Shown: positions 42,156 through 54,400, counted from the stretch's first letter. The stretch: DNA of 64,000 bases from Adiantum capillus-veneris (GCA_014529385.2 CM043956.1:91156721-91220720), one strand, 5' to 3'. Notes: generated by a model from the letters alone, not told the origin. Translations and numbers: made by a program.

Positions 42156-43205
42156 GAATACTTGCAAATGATGAAAACCCTCGGGGGTGTGAGGGCAAAT
42201 TATTTCTGCAATATTTACAAGGCAGCATGCCGTGGTGGTAGAGAGGTAGGGGAGGAGGTGGTGCAACCTACTTGGTGCGTTCTCTAAGGTGGCTCGATGA
42301 TTGTGAATACTCACCACCAAGAGCGTGCATACGTGTGTGCATCGACCATTGGAGTCGAGAGATGGATGTGGTTCCCTTCTCATGGTGCAATTCCCAAGGC
42401 AAACCCAACACACAAACCCCCCCTCCCTGTGATGGTGATAGTGTCAATCCTTCCTACTACCCTCTACCAAATGCTTGGTTCCTCATGAATTGCCCCCCCC
42501 CCCCCACCCCCCCCCGATAGTGACGTCTCAGTGCCAATTTATAGGTGTTCGCTGCTTGGATTATGGTAATCCCAGTGTGGTTAGGGTAATCTTAATCGGG
42601 GAGACAAAGCAAGTGGTGGGCCCGGTGTGGTTGACCCTTGCTTTGTTTTGGGGAGGTTATTAAAAGAGGGGAATCTCTAGGTGGGCCTTTGTGACCATCA
42701 CCTAAAGAGAGGATATTTACAAAGAATGGAAATTTACAATGGCTCGGGTGAAAACTACAGATAATGATGAAAATAACCTATAAATTATTGGGATGGCGTC
42801 GTGGTTACGTATTGCCGACGAATGGCGTGTTGCCGGTGCGTCGGTGTCGAGCGTACTTCTTTTCGGAGTCGGTCGGGGCATGCCTTCGGCGCATTTTCTC
42901 TTTTTGTTGTTGGCGGCGCATGCTTTGGATCCTTCTTCTTTTGTTTGTTGATATCGTAGCTGTTTTCTTCGTATTTGCGGTGCGGTGCGTATATGCGTGT
43001 GTGTGTGTGTGTGTGTGTATATATTCCTGCATGAGGGCGGGTGTGTGTGTTTTGTATAGGCATGTGTGTGCGAAACCGTGTGTGGGAAGGGGGGGCTATA
43101 TATATATATATATATATATAGTTTTTTGTTGTTTTTTTTTTCTTCTTCTGGCGGATGGCCGGTGGCCTGTTTTGTTGCGCAAGGTGGATGGGGGGTAGAA
43201 TAGAG

Positions 43206-43273
<68 letters not shown>

Positions 43274-43292
43274 TGTGTGTGTGTGTGTGTGG

Positions 43293-43327
<35 letters not shown>

Positions 43328-43361
43328 ATTTGTGTATTGCGGACTACGCTGCCCGTGAGGG

Positions 43362-43441
<80 letters not shown>

Positions 43442-43957
43442 GTGTGTGTGTGTGTGTGTGTGTGTGTGCATGGACTGCGGGACGGCTCCGCACAGTGAAT
43501 GGGTGAAATGGGTGGGTGTGTCTGTGATACTGCTGCGCACAGCACGAGGGAGAGAGGGGAGAGGGGGGGGGGGGGTGATTGTGGGTGTGTGGGTATGCTG
43601 TGTGAGGCGCTGCCCGTGAGAGGGAGAGGGAGAGTGGAATTCTTGCTTGCGTGGCCTGAGCGCCCGAATGAGACAGAGAGAGAGTCCACGTGGAGCTTTG
43701 AGAGGGAGAGTGTGAGGGAGAGGGATGGGTGAGGATTTGGGATAACAGAGAGAGAGTGTGTGTGAGGGAGAGGGTGAGGGGGGGGTTGTGGGGTATGGGA
43801 GATGTGTGGGTGAGAGGGAGAGGGGGGGGGGGGGGGGGGGGTTTGTCTTGCATGGGAGCTTGAGAACGAGGGTGGGGAAGATAAGTCAATGGGGGGGGGG
43901 GGGGAGTGAAGGAATATATCCGCGGGCCATTGGGGGGGGGGGAGGGGGGGGGGGGGC

Positions 43958-43988
<31 letters not shown>

Positions 43989-44231
43989 TATTAGCCGGCC
44001 AAAGGGAGGTGGGGAAAAATGGTAGGGGGGGGTAATGTGAGGGGGAATGTAGGGGTGAGGGTGTGAGTGTAAGAATACGGAGAGCGGAAGGGGGGGGGGG
44101 GGGGGGGGGGGGGGCTCACACAGAGGGAGCACGAGAGAGGGGTCGGGGAATTTTTTCAGAGCCTCTGCCTGGCGGAGGAGGGTAAATTGGGAGGAGAGAG
44201 AGATATTAGGGAAGGGATATGTAGGGAAAAT

Positions 44232-44314
<83 letters not shown>

Positions 44315-44457
44315 AGAGGGTTTTATCTGATGCCTGTAGGGCGGGGGGGGGGGGGGGAAGGGGAACTACAGTGGGGGGGGGTACTGAGAGTGGGGGGGGG
44401 TGGTGGTGAATGAGTTTTTTTCTTTTTTTTTCTTTGATTTCCGAAAGTCGGCTATCA
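41933..44457 (-). repeat. 5' LTR of E2 (2,525 bp, simple-sequence rich)
   Basis: Boundaries set by TG next to the PBS (TGACGGATGC) and CA before CCATT (GTCGGCTATCA); terminal TGA/TCA are inverted. It contains (GA)n at about 42098-42157, C-runs at 42487-42516, (GT)n at 43000-43018, (AT)n at 43097-43120, (GA)n at 43209-43271, (GT)n at 43271-43467, many G-runs at 43822-44115, and (GA)n at 44233-44319. Some run lengths may be assembly artefacts. Confidence 0.78.
43206..43467. repeat. Compound (GA)n-(GT)n microsatellite
   Basis: About 65 bp of GA followed by about 195 bp of GT, interrupted by a short unique stretch near 43335-43362. All long frames here (poly-His/Thr, poly-Val/Cys) are artefacts of the repeat. 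Confidence 0.95.
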
Positions 44458-45540
44458 CCATTAAAAGAAAATGCATAGCAAGTCTTTGTAGTTGTTTTGT
44501 TCTCACGCCAAGCAGTCAACATTGTATCATACACATAGTTGGTTCTATTTTGCAAACTTTGTCCCCAAAATTCATTGCAAATAGCCATGACCTACACCTT
44601 CTAGAACAACAGTCTATGGTTGAAACAAGCTGGAAAGATGATAGGGATGCTTGATTGGATTTTTAGCTTCCTATTTATAAAGCAATATCAAAAAAAAATT
44701 AAAGGCTCCACCAAACGAGCTGATTCAATGCATGTATCTTGTAACGCATCTATAGCATGTAAATCCTCATACTGTAACAACGCTTTTCCATCCATAGTTG
44801 TCACTTTCTTCATAGGCCAATAAACCAGATTGATGTTGCATACATCAGATTTTGTAGAAATAGTAGCCTCACCAACATAGAATGTTTCAATACCAATATC
44901 GATGTTATATTCACCTAGCTTGCCAAAGTTTATACAATCAAATGGACACACATACATGACAACCACTTTGGCTACTATATGTGTTTTGCTTTCATATCCC
45001 AAAGTTGAACCCTCTTATCCTTCCAAACATCCCTGTAGCTTATTTCCTCATATTGTGCCTTCAATGCTCCCATTCCTTTGTGAGCCTCAGACATAGAAAC
45101 CACTTTGTACTGCACCTCATTCATATTTTGTAGCAACCCAATACTTCATTTCACAATACTGTGAAAAGCATCTCTCATTGTCAATGCATCCATTGTTGGG
45201 AATGGAATGATTGCTTTCTTTTCAAAATGACAAATCAATTGACACCGATACATTGCTTTCCACAATAAGCAAGCCAGAACAATATGTATTTGGGTTTGTC
45301 TCACATGCACTTCCAAAGGCAACCTTTTGTGTGGCTACAAACATGCATACTCTATCACCTTGATTAGAACCCATACCTGCAAGAAGGTTCCAACAAATAT
45401 TTGTTAAGAAAACCATCACAAAGTATCTTGACATTTGCATGGAAAGTGTGTCAGTACAATTGCTGTGTACTTGTACATTGACCATCCTATGGCCATACGG
45501 TGCTTTGTTGTTCATATCATTTAACAAGAAACTAAGGGAA
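44458..45540 (-). pseudogene. Unrecognised minus-strand coding remnants
   Basis: Three non-repetitive minus frames: 45527-45222 (YGHRMVNVQVHSNC, LLAGMGSNQGDRVCMFV), 45002-44688 (VVVMYVCPFDCINFGKLGEY, LQYEDLHAIDALQDTCI) and 44588-44460 (CNEFWGQSLQNRTNYVYD), the last interrupted by the E2 LTR. The text looks protein-like and shares strand and order, so it may be exons of one old gene or a dead transposon. I do not recognise the family. E2 inserted at its downstream end. Confidence 0.35.
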
Positions 45541-45544
45541 TAAA

Positions 45545-47775
45545 ATCATGTGGCCATAGCGTGCTCTATGTAGATGCAACAAAGGATACCCATATTACCT
45601 TATGTGCATTCTATGGCCCTAGGGCTAAATGGTTCTATATCTAGGTGCGAGATGTGTCCCACATTACCCAAAAGGTAAGCAAAAAGGATACCCTATGGCC
45701 TAAGGGCCATAGGTTTCTCTATGTCAGTGTGTGAAAGGATACCCCTAAATCCAACAAGCATCAACACAAAGGGATAGCTTATGACCTTAGGGCCATAGAG
45801 CACTATATGTAGGTATTTCATGAAGAGTACATATAGACTCCTCAAGGTTAACTCATGGTGAGTATATATGTAGGTTCTTCATGATGGATATATATACATC
45901 CCATGGCCTTAGGGCCATAGGGTGCGTTGAAGAAATGCTATATGTAGGCATTTCTTGATTATATGTATGTACACCTCCTATGGAGTTAGAGCCATAGAGT
46001 GTTATATAGAGGGGTTTCATGATGAGTATGTATACATCCTATGGCCTTAGGGTCATAGGGTGCTATATGTAGGTGTTTCATGATAAGTGTGTATACATCC
46101 TATGGCCTTAGGTCCATAGGATACTACATGATAAGTATTTCATGATGAGTATCTATACAATCATGATGAGTATCTATACATCCTATGGACTTAGGGCCAT
46201 ATGATTCTTTATGTAGGTGTTTCGTGTTGAGTAAATATATATCATATAGCCTTAGGGCCACAGGGCACTACATGTGGTTGTTTCATGATGAGTATATATA
46301 CATCCTAAGGCATTAGGGCCATAGGGAACTATATGTGGTTGTTTATTGATGGATATATATACATCCTATGGCCTCAAGGCCATAGGGAACTATATGTAGT
46401 TGTTTCATGATGGGTATATAGAATCCTATGGCCTTAGGGCCATAGGATGCTATATGATGAGTATGTATACATTCTATGGCCTTAGGGCCATAAGATGCTA
46501 TGTGTGGGTGGTTCACAATGAGTATGTAGACATCTTATGGCCCTAAGGCTATATGATGCTTTATGTAGGTGTTTTGTGTTGAGTATACATACATCTTATA
46601 GACTTTAGTCCATATGATGTTTTATGTAGGTGTTTTGTGTTGAGTAAATATACATCCTACAGCCTCAGGGCAATAGAGAACTATATGTAGTTGTTTCATG
46701 ATGGGTACATAGCATCCTATGGCCCTATATGTAGGTGCTTCACGATGAGTAGGTATACATCCTATGGCCTTAGGGCCATATGATGCTATATGTAGGTGGT
46801 TCACGATGAGTATGTAGACATCATATGGCCTTAGGTCCATAGGATGCTTTATGTAGGTGTTTTATGTTGTGTATATATACATCCCTATGGCCTTTAGTCC
46901 ATCTGATATTTTATGCAGGTGTTTTGTGTTGAGTAAATATACATCCTATGGCCTCAAGGCTATAGGTCACTATATGTAGTTGTTTCATGATGGGTATATA
47001 GTATCCTAGTATACATACTCATCGTGAATCACCTACATATAGCATCATATGGCCCTAAGGCCATAGGATGTACACATACTCATTGTTAAACACCTACATA
47101 TAGCATCCTATGGCCTTAGGGCCATAGGATGATTTATGTAGGTGTTTTGTGTTATTCTATGGCCTTTAGTCCATATGATGATTTATGCAGGTGTTTTGTG
47201 TTGAGTAAATGTGCATCATATAGCCTCAGGACCATATGGCACTATATGTAGTTGTTTCATGATGGGTATGTAGCATTAGGATGCTATATGTAGGTGTTTC
47301 ACGATGAGTATGTATACATCCTATGGCCTTAGGACCATAAGATTCTATATGCAGGTGTCTCACGATGAGTACATCATATGGCCTTAGGACCATAGGATGC
47401 TATAAGTAAGTGTCTTGTGATAAGTATATATATACATTCTATGGCCTTAGGTCCATAGGGCCCTATGCGTAGGTGTTTCATGATGAGTATATATACATCC
47501 TATGGACCAAAGGCCATAGGATGCTATATGTTGGAGTTTCTAGCTATGTATATATAGATCTTATGGATTTAAGACCATAAGGTACTATCTATTCATGCTT
47601 TGTGGTGAGCCATATATACATCCTATGGCCTTGGGGCCATAGGGTGCTATATATAGGTGTTTCATGGATGAGCATATATACATCCCATGGATTTAAGGCC
47701 ATAGGGTGTTCTATGTAGGTGAAAGAAAGGGCATCAAGCATCCCAAAGATAGACCCTATGGACCTTGGTCCATGT
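45545..47775. repeat. Hairpin-core repeat array 1
   Basis: About 30 degenerate copies of a unit whose core is an inverted repeat, CCTATGGCC-TTAG-GGCCATAGG, joined by linkers such as 'TGCTATATGTAGGTGTTTCATGATGAGTATGTATACAT'. Period is about 60-65 bp but irregular. Around 47006-47115 the linker is in the opposite orientation, so the array includes an inverted segment. No protein coding. Confidence 0.88.
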
Positions 47776-47859
47776 GCTCATGTTGCATGCGCACATGCAC
47801 ACGTTTTTGCCCATAATATTGTATATGTGATTTACGTTTGGATCGAAAATTTAATCTTG

Positions 47860-48777
47860 TAATATATATATATATATATATTAGAAAGGTACAAGCTAGA
47901 GCCCGCCAGCACGTAAGGGCTACGTAACAGCCGAACTCTTGAATGTGTAGGGTGCAACTATGTTGCAAGCGACATAAAAGGCAAGAGTACGGACACGTTT
48001 GAGTGTATTTCTATACCACACATTCAAATCTAAAGGAAAATCCAAGCTTTGCCACAATGGATTTTCAAGCCCCTTGAGGTATTGGACAAAAAAATAGCGC
48101 ACATTTTTTGGGGCAAAATGTATCAATTTTGGCTATTTTTAGTCCTTTTTTTACTATGAAAATTTTGGCTCCGGGGTCAAAATTTGCTTCATGGGTGTTG
48201 TTCCACTCGTAGTGTCAAGATATTCAAACCGATAAGCTATGCCATGTGGCGCATCCACAACCATTGATCCTATCTAGGGCCCTCGTCTCAAGTAGTCCCA
48301 TGGATGTACATCCATCTAATATGTTATGCCTTTGAGGAAGGGACATAAAAAAATGGTGGTACACACATATCGCATGATCGAATGTGTGATCGCATTGTGT
48401 GTGTACACCTTTGCAACCCTTTCCGCAAATGCACATGTGCACCTTTGCCACCCATTCTAGTATATGCCCACTCATTCAAATACTATTTTAGAAAATATGT
48501 GTATGTTGCATGTATGCTCACACTTTTAAAAATGAGCTCATGCCACATGTGCAATTGATGTGCAGATTAAACTAAAAAAATGTTAAAATTTCAAATTTGT
48601 GAAATTTTTTTAAAAAAATTGGCTTACCCCAAACTTTTCCAAAATGAGTTTTCAAGTCTCCTAGTCAATACTGCACCAAAAAATAGCACACTTTTTTCTA
48701 GAGAAAAAATCTCAAAATTGAGTGTTTTTTTAGTATGGGAAATTGGGTCCCAAGACACCGAAATTGACCATGGGTAT
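47860..48777. repeat. Degenerate direct repeats flanking the C2 insertion
   Basis: Around 48030-48235 and 48610-48777 (continuing at 58653) similar text recurs: 'AATGGATTTTCAAGCC'/'AATGAGTTTTCAAGTC', 'AAAAAATAGCGCAC'/'AAAAAATAGCACAC', 'CATGGGTGTTGTT'/'CATGGGTAT...'. The second copy is split by C2, and its right part resumes after 58652. A TA tract lies at 47861-47881. No gene seen. Confidence 0.6.
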
Positions 48778-49050
48778 TGTTAGGTTTAATGGCCATGTGG
48801 CCGACCATCCATCACTAACTGCTACTAACCCTAAGTGTATAGCTGTACACTCGTGTGAGCCACTAACACTAAGTATAATGTGTATTGTGCCTTAGTGCAT
48901 AAGATAGAGAAGAAAGAAAGGGGCATACAGTACGTTGGCTCTTCCCCTTCAACCTGTGCGTGTGTGGCTATGGTGGTGTGTGTGTGTGTGTGTGTGTGAG
49001 TGTGTGCATGTGTATTCCTCTTCCGCTGTGCTCCCAGCTCCTCCCCTTCA
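48778..49050 (+). repeat. 5' LTR of C2
   Basis: TGTTAGGTTTAATGG...CTCCCCTTCA, 273 bp, with a (GT)n tract at 48975-48999. The partner at 58385 is roughly 90% identical by eye. Confidence 0.92.
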
Positions 49051-49052
49051 TC

Positions 49053-49066
49053 TGGTATCAGAGCGG
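49053..49066 (+). other. Primer binding site of C2
   Basis: TGGTATCAGAGCGG, the complement of the initiator tRNA-Met 3' end typical of plant copia elements, two bases after the LTR. Confidence 0.9.
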
Positions 49067-49173
49067 TTTCATTTTTGAAATCGTTTCCGCGCGCGTACAC
49101 TTTTAAGAGTGTAAACAGGATTCCGATTTTGGCATCGGCAAATTCAACATTGAAGGCTGAATTTGCTGAATTT

Positions 49174-49282
49174 GTGTACTCTCTCTCTCTCTCTACTCTA
49201 TAATCTTTTGTGTGTGAAATTTATCTCTCTCCATTAAGTAATCTACTCAAATATCTATTTAGCTACGTCTTATTTCCTAACA
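49174..49282 (+). repeat. Truncated 5' LTR of C1
   Basis: Matches 53988-54098 from 'GTGTA(TA)CTCTCTCTC' to 'TTTCCTAACA' with a handful of differences. A PBS-like CTATCAGAGCAAG follows at 49287-49299. Confidence 0.88.
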
Positions 49283-49355
49283 ACTCCTATCAGAGCAAGA
49301 TTTGCTCGTAGCTAAATTATCTCAAGGAAAGGATTCCTTGAATTGAGTGGGAGTT

Positions 49356-50129
49356 ATGGCGGAGGAAGGGAACCTCAAGATTGAGAAGTTCAACGGCAAA
49401 AACTACCAACATTGGAAAATGCAGATTGAAGCCTATCTCTACCAGAAGGATCTCTATTTGCCACTAGGCAGTCTTGCAAAGAAGCCCGCAACGATGGCAG
49501 ATGAAGCATGGATTGTCCTTGATCGAAAGGCACTGGAACAATGCGGTTAATCTTGGCGTCAACAGTAGCCTTCAATGTTTCAGAGATGAAGGCCACGGAG
49601 GACTTGATGAAGTCACTTGACGACTTCTACGAGAAACCATCGGCATCCAATAAGGTATTTCTTATGAAGCGCTTGTTCAATCTAAATATGGCAGATAATG
49701 GTTCAGTTGCAGAACACCTAAATGAATTTAACACAAACATAAGTCAACTTCAATCGGTGAAAATCAATTTCGATGACGAAGTGCGAGCTCTCCTTATACT
49801 ATCATCACTACCGGATGGCTGTAAGTAATTCTATCTCTGGTACAAATACTCTTAAGTTTGATGATGGTGTGGGTGTTCTCCTAAGCGAGGAAATGCGAAG
49901 GAGAAGTACACGAGAATCATCAAGTGCTGCACTATCAGTGGAAACAAGAGGAAGGCCTAAGGAGAGGTTCAAAAGCCAAAAGAGACGTGATCGCTCAAGG
50001 CGGAGCAAGTCAAGCACAAAGTCAGTTCTTGAATGTTGGAACTGCGGCAAGAAGGGCCACGTCAAGAAGGATTGCTGGTCCAAGAAGAAGAAGGAGACAG
50101 AGTCTCAAGACAACAAGCCAACATCATAG
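49356..50129 (+). pseudogene. Gag of C1
   Basis: ATG at 49356 opens MAEEGNLKIEKFNGKNYQHWKM, the copia gag N-terminus. A shift near 49545 leads to ATEDLMKSLDDFYEKPSASNKVFLMKRLF and another near 49820 to a basic region with the zinc knuckle CWNCGKKGHVKKDC (about 50033-50074). Packages element RNA; disabled by two shifts. Confidence 0.88.
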
Positions 50130-50135
50130 GCCAAT

Positions 50136-51669
50136 GTGGCAGGTAGAGTAGAGCAAGATGCTCTAATTCTCTCATTAGACAATGTGTCTAATTCCTGGAT
50201 AGTAGATTTCGGGGCTTCGTTCCATGCGACACCACACAAGCAACATTTCCAAGACTACACCAAAGGTAATTTTGGGTATGTATACTTGGGAGATGATGAA
50301 GCTTGTGAGATTGTCGGCAAAGGTACAGTTTTTGTCAAAACTGCTAACGAAAATGAATGGAAGCTTAAAGATGTTAGGCATGTTCCTTCTCTTCGCAAAA
50401 ATTTGATCTCTACAGAACAATTGGACGATGAAGGTCACAACATTGCATTCGGAAACAAACAGTGGAAGATCTCGAAGGGATCTTTGGTGGTTGCCAAGGG
50501 AGAAAAGGTCGGTACACTTTACTTGTGTACTGTTAGCACGCAACCTTCAGCTTGTGTAGCAACTACAGAAGTTGACAGTGCGGTGTGGCACTACCGACTT
50601 GGGCATATGAGCGCCAAAGGAAAGCAAATCCTTCAAACAAAGAAGCTTCTACCAGCTTTGAAAGAAGTGGACTTAGAGTTCTGTGAAGATTGTGTTTATG
50701 GTAAACAAAAGAGGGTAAAATTTCAAAATTCAGGAAATGAAAGAAAAAATAAAAAACTTGAGTTGGTTCATTCTGATGTTTGGGGTCCTGCAAGTACACC
50801 ATCACTTGGTGGCTCATTGTACTATGTAACATTCATAGACGATGTTTCTAGAAAAACATGGGTTTATGTCATGAAGAATAAATCCGATGTATGTTCCATA
50901 TTTCAAAGGTGGAAAGACTTTGTGGAGAATGAAACAGGTACCAAGGTTAAATGCCTTAGATCCGACAATGGAGGCGAATATTGCAGCCAAGCTTTTGTGC
51001 TAGCAATGGCATTCGGAGACAAAGGACAACCCCAAGGACACCTCAACAAAATGGGATTTCGGAAAGGATGAACAGGACAATCATGGAGCGAGCACGAAGC
51101 ATGCGGCTACATGCAAGCCTACCCCTTGAGCTTTGGGCGGAAGCTGTAAGTACGTCTGTGTACTTAATCAATCAATCAATCATGTAGCCTGCATGCGGCT
51201 ACATGCAGGCCTACCGCTTGAGCTTTGGGCGGAAGCTATAAGTACGTCTGTATACTTAATCAATCAGTCACCCTCAACGGCATTGGATGGGGGAGTTCCA
51301 GAAGAGGCATGGACAGGTAAACTGGTGAATTATGTATTTCTCAAAGTGTTTGGGTGTGAGGCTTTCATGCACATAGATAAAAGCATAAGATCAAAGCTAG
51401 ATGCAAAGTCCAAAAAGTGTTTCTTCATTGGCTATGGAGAAGGTGACTTTGGGTATCACCTATGGAATCCTGAAGATTGTAAAATCTTAAGGAGTAGGGA
51501 TGTAATTTTTAATGAACAAAATATGTACAAAGATTACTTGGAAAGAAAACAAACAAAAGAAACAGGTGATGAGTACATGGAGCTTGAGGACGGTGAAGAC
51601 TCAAGGACTGCAAATGGTGACAATGTGCAACAACATCAACCAAATGAGGAGCCTCAACCTATTCCTTGA
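50136..51669 (+). pseudogene. Protease and integrase of C1
   Basis: 50136-51071: protease motif WIVDFGASFHAT (Ser of DSG replaced by Phe), pre-integrase block WHYRLGHMSAKG with CEDCVYGKQ, then the core HSDVWGPAS, YVTFIDDVSRKTWVY and LRSDNGGEY. A one-base shift near 50985 leads to RTPQQNGISERMNRTIMERARSM with the catalytic Glu. 51133-51669: ELWAEAISTSVYLINQSP, FGCEAFMHI, KKCFFIGYGEGDFGYHLW. A 92-bp tandem duplication (51099/51191) adds a further shift. Confidence 0.9.
51099..51272. repeat. 92-bp tandem duplication in C1 integrase
   Basis: 'GCATGCGGCTACATGCA...ACTTAATCAATCA' occurs at 51099 and again at 51191 with about six differences. It ends in a CAAT run that may have primed the slippage. 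It shifts the frame. Confidence 0.9.
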
Positions 51670-51768
51670 AGATCTACAAGAGCAAGTAGACCTCCAGAAA
51701 GGTTTGTTCCTTTTTTCAACCATCTCTTGATCTGAGATTCTGGAGAGTCGGAATCATACGAAGAAGCT

Positions 51769-53278
51769 GTGCAACATGAATCCAAAGAAGAATGGACGAA
51801 GAGCATGCAAGTGGAGATGGACTCACTACATCGTAACCAAACATGGGAGTTGGTTGAGTTGCCTAAAGGTAAGCGGGCACTTCAAAACAAATGGGTGTAC
51901 AAGGTGAAGGAAGAAGAAGGTGGGAAGAAAAGGTACAAGTCTAGGCTTGTGGTAAAAGGGTTTTCTCAAAAGAAAGGTATTGACTTCAATGAAATATATT
52001 CTCCTGTTGTAAAAATGAACTCAATTAGGCTTGTCTTAAGCCTTGTGGCTGCTTATGATCTAAATCTCGAGCAAATGGATGTAAATATGGCATTCCCTCA
52101 CGGTGACTTAGAGGAGGAAATCTACATGCTTCAACCAAAGGGGTATGAAGTAAAAGGTAAGGAGAAAATGGTTTGTAGATTAAAGAAGAGATTGTATGGT
52201 TTAAAGCAAGCATCAAGACAATGGTACTTGAAGTTTGATCGATGGATGTTGGATCATGGATTCACAAGATGCAACTCGGATCATTGCGTCTACACGAAGA
52301 ATTTGGGAGATGGGAAATTCATCATCCTAATGTTGTATGTTGATGACATGTTGATTGCAAGTGCTAACATGCAGGACATCAAAGACCTAAAAGAGGAACT
52401 ATCTAAATCTTTTTCAATGAAAAATTTAGGTGCTCCAAAGAGGATACTTGGTATGAAAATATCAAGGGACAGGACGAAGAAGACAATAAAGCTATCTCAA
52501 GAAGATTACATCAAGAAGGTACTAGAAAAGTTTGCAATGCAAAATGCAAAACCAGTTTCTACACCTTGGGCTGGTCACTTAAACTAACGAAGGATATGTG
52601 TCCAAAGACACAAGAGGAGATAGCCTATATGTCTAGAGTTCCATATGCTGCAGCAGTAGGTTCTGTTATGTATGCTATGGTCTAGACAAGGCCAGACATT
52701 GCGCATGCAGTGGGAGTTGTGAGTAGGTTCATGGGAAACCCAAGTAAAGAGCATTGGCAAGCTTTGAAGTGGATACTTAGGTATCTAAAGAGACAACAAC
52801 AAATGCTTTGTATTTTGGAGGAACTGATATTTTTCTAGAAGGGTATGTTGATGCAGATATGGCAGGTGACAAAGATACTCGAATGAGCACTACTGGCTAT
52901 GTATTCACGGTTGGAGGCACAGCAGTAAACTGGGCTTCAAAGCTGCATAAAGTGGTCTCATTTTCTACCACGGAAGCAGAGTATGTAGCAATGACGGAGG
53001 CAAGCAAAGAAATTATGTGGCTTCACAGATTCTTAGAAGAGCTTGGATTCAAACAAGACAATTGTGTCTTGTACAGTGATAGCCAAAGCGCTATCCATCT
53101 TGCGAAGAACTCAGCCTTTCATTCAAGGACAAAGCACATTGAGGTGAGATATCACTTCATACGCACTCTTTTGGAAGAGGGACAGCTAAAGCTAGGAAAG
53201 GTGAATACAAGTGAAAATCCTGCAGACATGTTTACAAAGGTGGTCAACAAGGAGAAGTTGAGCTTTTGCTCATCTTGA
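51769..53278 (+). pseudogene. Reverse transcriptase and RNase H of C1
   Basis: 51769-52587: EEWTKSMQVEMDSLHRNQTWELV, NKWVYKVKEE, QMDVNMAFPHGDLEEEIYM, YGLKQASRQWY, catalytic YVDDMLIA. A shift near 52575 and an in-frame TAG at 52682-52684 (just before [10 protein letters not shown]) follow. 52808-53278: YVDADMAGDKDTRMSTTGYVF, FSTTEAEYVAM, YSDSQSAIHLAKN, HSRTKHIEVRYHFI: the RNase H domain. Confidence 0.92.
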
Positions 53279-53356
53279 ATCGGCATACAAGGATAAGAAG
53301 CCAGGATGGAAAGAAGTCACAGGTTTGGTTTGGAGATCAGTCTCCAAGTGGGAGAT

Positions 53357-54098
53357 TGTTAAGTATGGAGCCTGATTTACCCTTGTAATTTTCTGCGGTA
53401 AACGAGCACATTTGTAAGGCCCCCATTATGAGGAGAAGCCATCGTGCGTGAAGAAAAATCACTCGCCGAAAACCAAAATTTTCACGGCCAAAAATTAGGG
53501 GAAACTTTAGGGGCCTCGGGGGCGGAAGCCCCCAAGACTTTTTGTTTTCCCTCGCCAGAATATTATGGCCCGAACAGCGGTCGAAAAGTGGTCGGAAAAC
53601 AACCGGTTGGTTGGCCGATGGCCAGTAGTCAATGGCCAGTGGGCCGGTGGCCAAATTCAAAAGCGGACTTGTCTTCTCAAGGGCGACCACACATGGGTGG
53701 ATTGGAGGGTCCGATTTGGACTTATTTACACAAGGGCGGCTACACATGGCTGCCTCTCATGAGAGAGGGCAACCCTTTTGGCCTATAAAAGGAGGCCATT
53801 TCTACACACATTTCATGGTGTGAAGTTGATGCAACAAGGTGAGTGTGAGGTGGTAAGAGTGAAGCAAGGCGGCAGCTCCATTAAGGGTATACTATCCCTT
53901 TGTAAACTACTTCTTGTTTTGAAGTACTAAAGCCATCGAGTGGCTGCTTTCCCGTGGACGTAGTCCACATTCGGTGAACCACGTATATCGTGTATACTCT
54001 CTCTCTCTCTACTCTATAATATTTTGTGTGTGAAATTTATCTCTCTCCATTAAGTAATCTACTCAAATATCTATTTAGCTATGTCTTTTTTCCTAACA
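53357..54098 (+). repeat. 3' LTR of C1
   Basis: TGTTAAGTATGG...TTTCCTAACA, 742 bp, preceded by the PPT-like AAGTGGGAGA (53346-53355). It includes a TATA box (53784-53790) and a short CT tract at 53997-54012. Confidence 0.88.
53784..53790 (+). promoter_or_regulatory. TATA box in C1 LTR
   Basis: GGCCTATAAAAGGAGGCC: a consensus TATAAAA flanked by short inverted GGCC arms, followed at about 30 bp by 'CACATTTCATGG' where transcripts could begin. Confidence 0.65.
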
Positions 54099-54400
54099 CA
54101 AATGTGGAAATACCTTCATTGATATAGGTAGTTGGAGCATCCCTTACGAGACCTCGCCATAGGACATGTATAGAGTGGTATAGGTGCTTTTGACGCTGAG
54201 TTGGCGGTCTATGGTCACTTTGACAGTTTATGTGCCTAAGTCGATCTCTATACAATGTACTTTTGAGAGGCATTGCCCTCTTTTATGCTTTGTGAAGTGA
54301 CATACTTGGTCATTTTGTTTCGCATTTTGGTTGACATAGTCCCAAATACAAAGGAGACTCTGTCAAAAGTTTCTCATAATCTTTTGGTAGTCTTGTCACC

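Larger units (their letters stand above)
35055..44457 (-). mobile_element. E2: Tat-lineage Ty3/gypsy retrotransposon, decayed
   Basis: In element sense: 2,525-bp 5' LTR (44457-41933), PBS, an extra ORF, gag, protease, RT, RNase H plus a second RNase H, integrase, PPT, and a 207-bp stub of the 3' LTR. A second, archaeal-type RNase H and an extra ORF upstream of gag are known marks of the plant Tat/Ogre branch. Unlike E1, protease sits at the normal place before RT. Stops and frameshifts occur in most domains. CCATT at 44458-44462 would be its duplication, but the partner is lost with the 3' LTR. Confidence 0.9.
49174..54098 (+). mobile_element. C1: copia retrotransposon nested in C2, 5' LTR truncated
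   Basis: The 3' LTR is complete (53357-54098), while only its last 109 bp remain at the 5' end (49174-49282). Internal order is gag, protease, integrase, RT, RNase H. It sits in the C2 leader: text before 49174 and after 54098 corresponds to separate parts of the C3 leader, with roughly 700 bp missing. A deletion therefore removed part of the C2 leader and most of the C1 5' LTR. Confidence 0.88.

Noticed and set aside
42785-43689. 251- and 197-codon His/Thr and Ser/Leu frames
   Set aside because: Readings of (GT)n and (GA)n tracts in different frames.
43344-44588. 414-codon minus frame rich in Pro, Ser/Leu, His/Thr
   Set aside because: Almost entirely translation of G-runs and GA/GT microsatellites inside the E2 LTR; only the first ~45 codons (44588-44460) are non-repetitive.
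44688-45527. Actin-related protein or Sec24-type assignment of the minus frames
   Set aside because: Only scattered residues fit (for example YVGEA); no diagnostic motif, so left unassigned.
49053-49066. A tRNA-Met gene
   Set aside because: Only the 3'-end complement is present next to an LTR; it is a primer binding site. The same holds at 61494.
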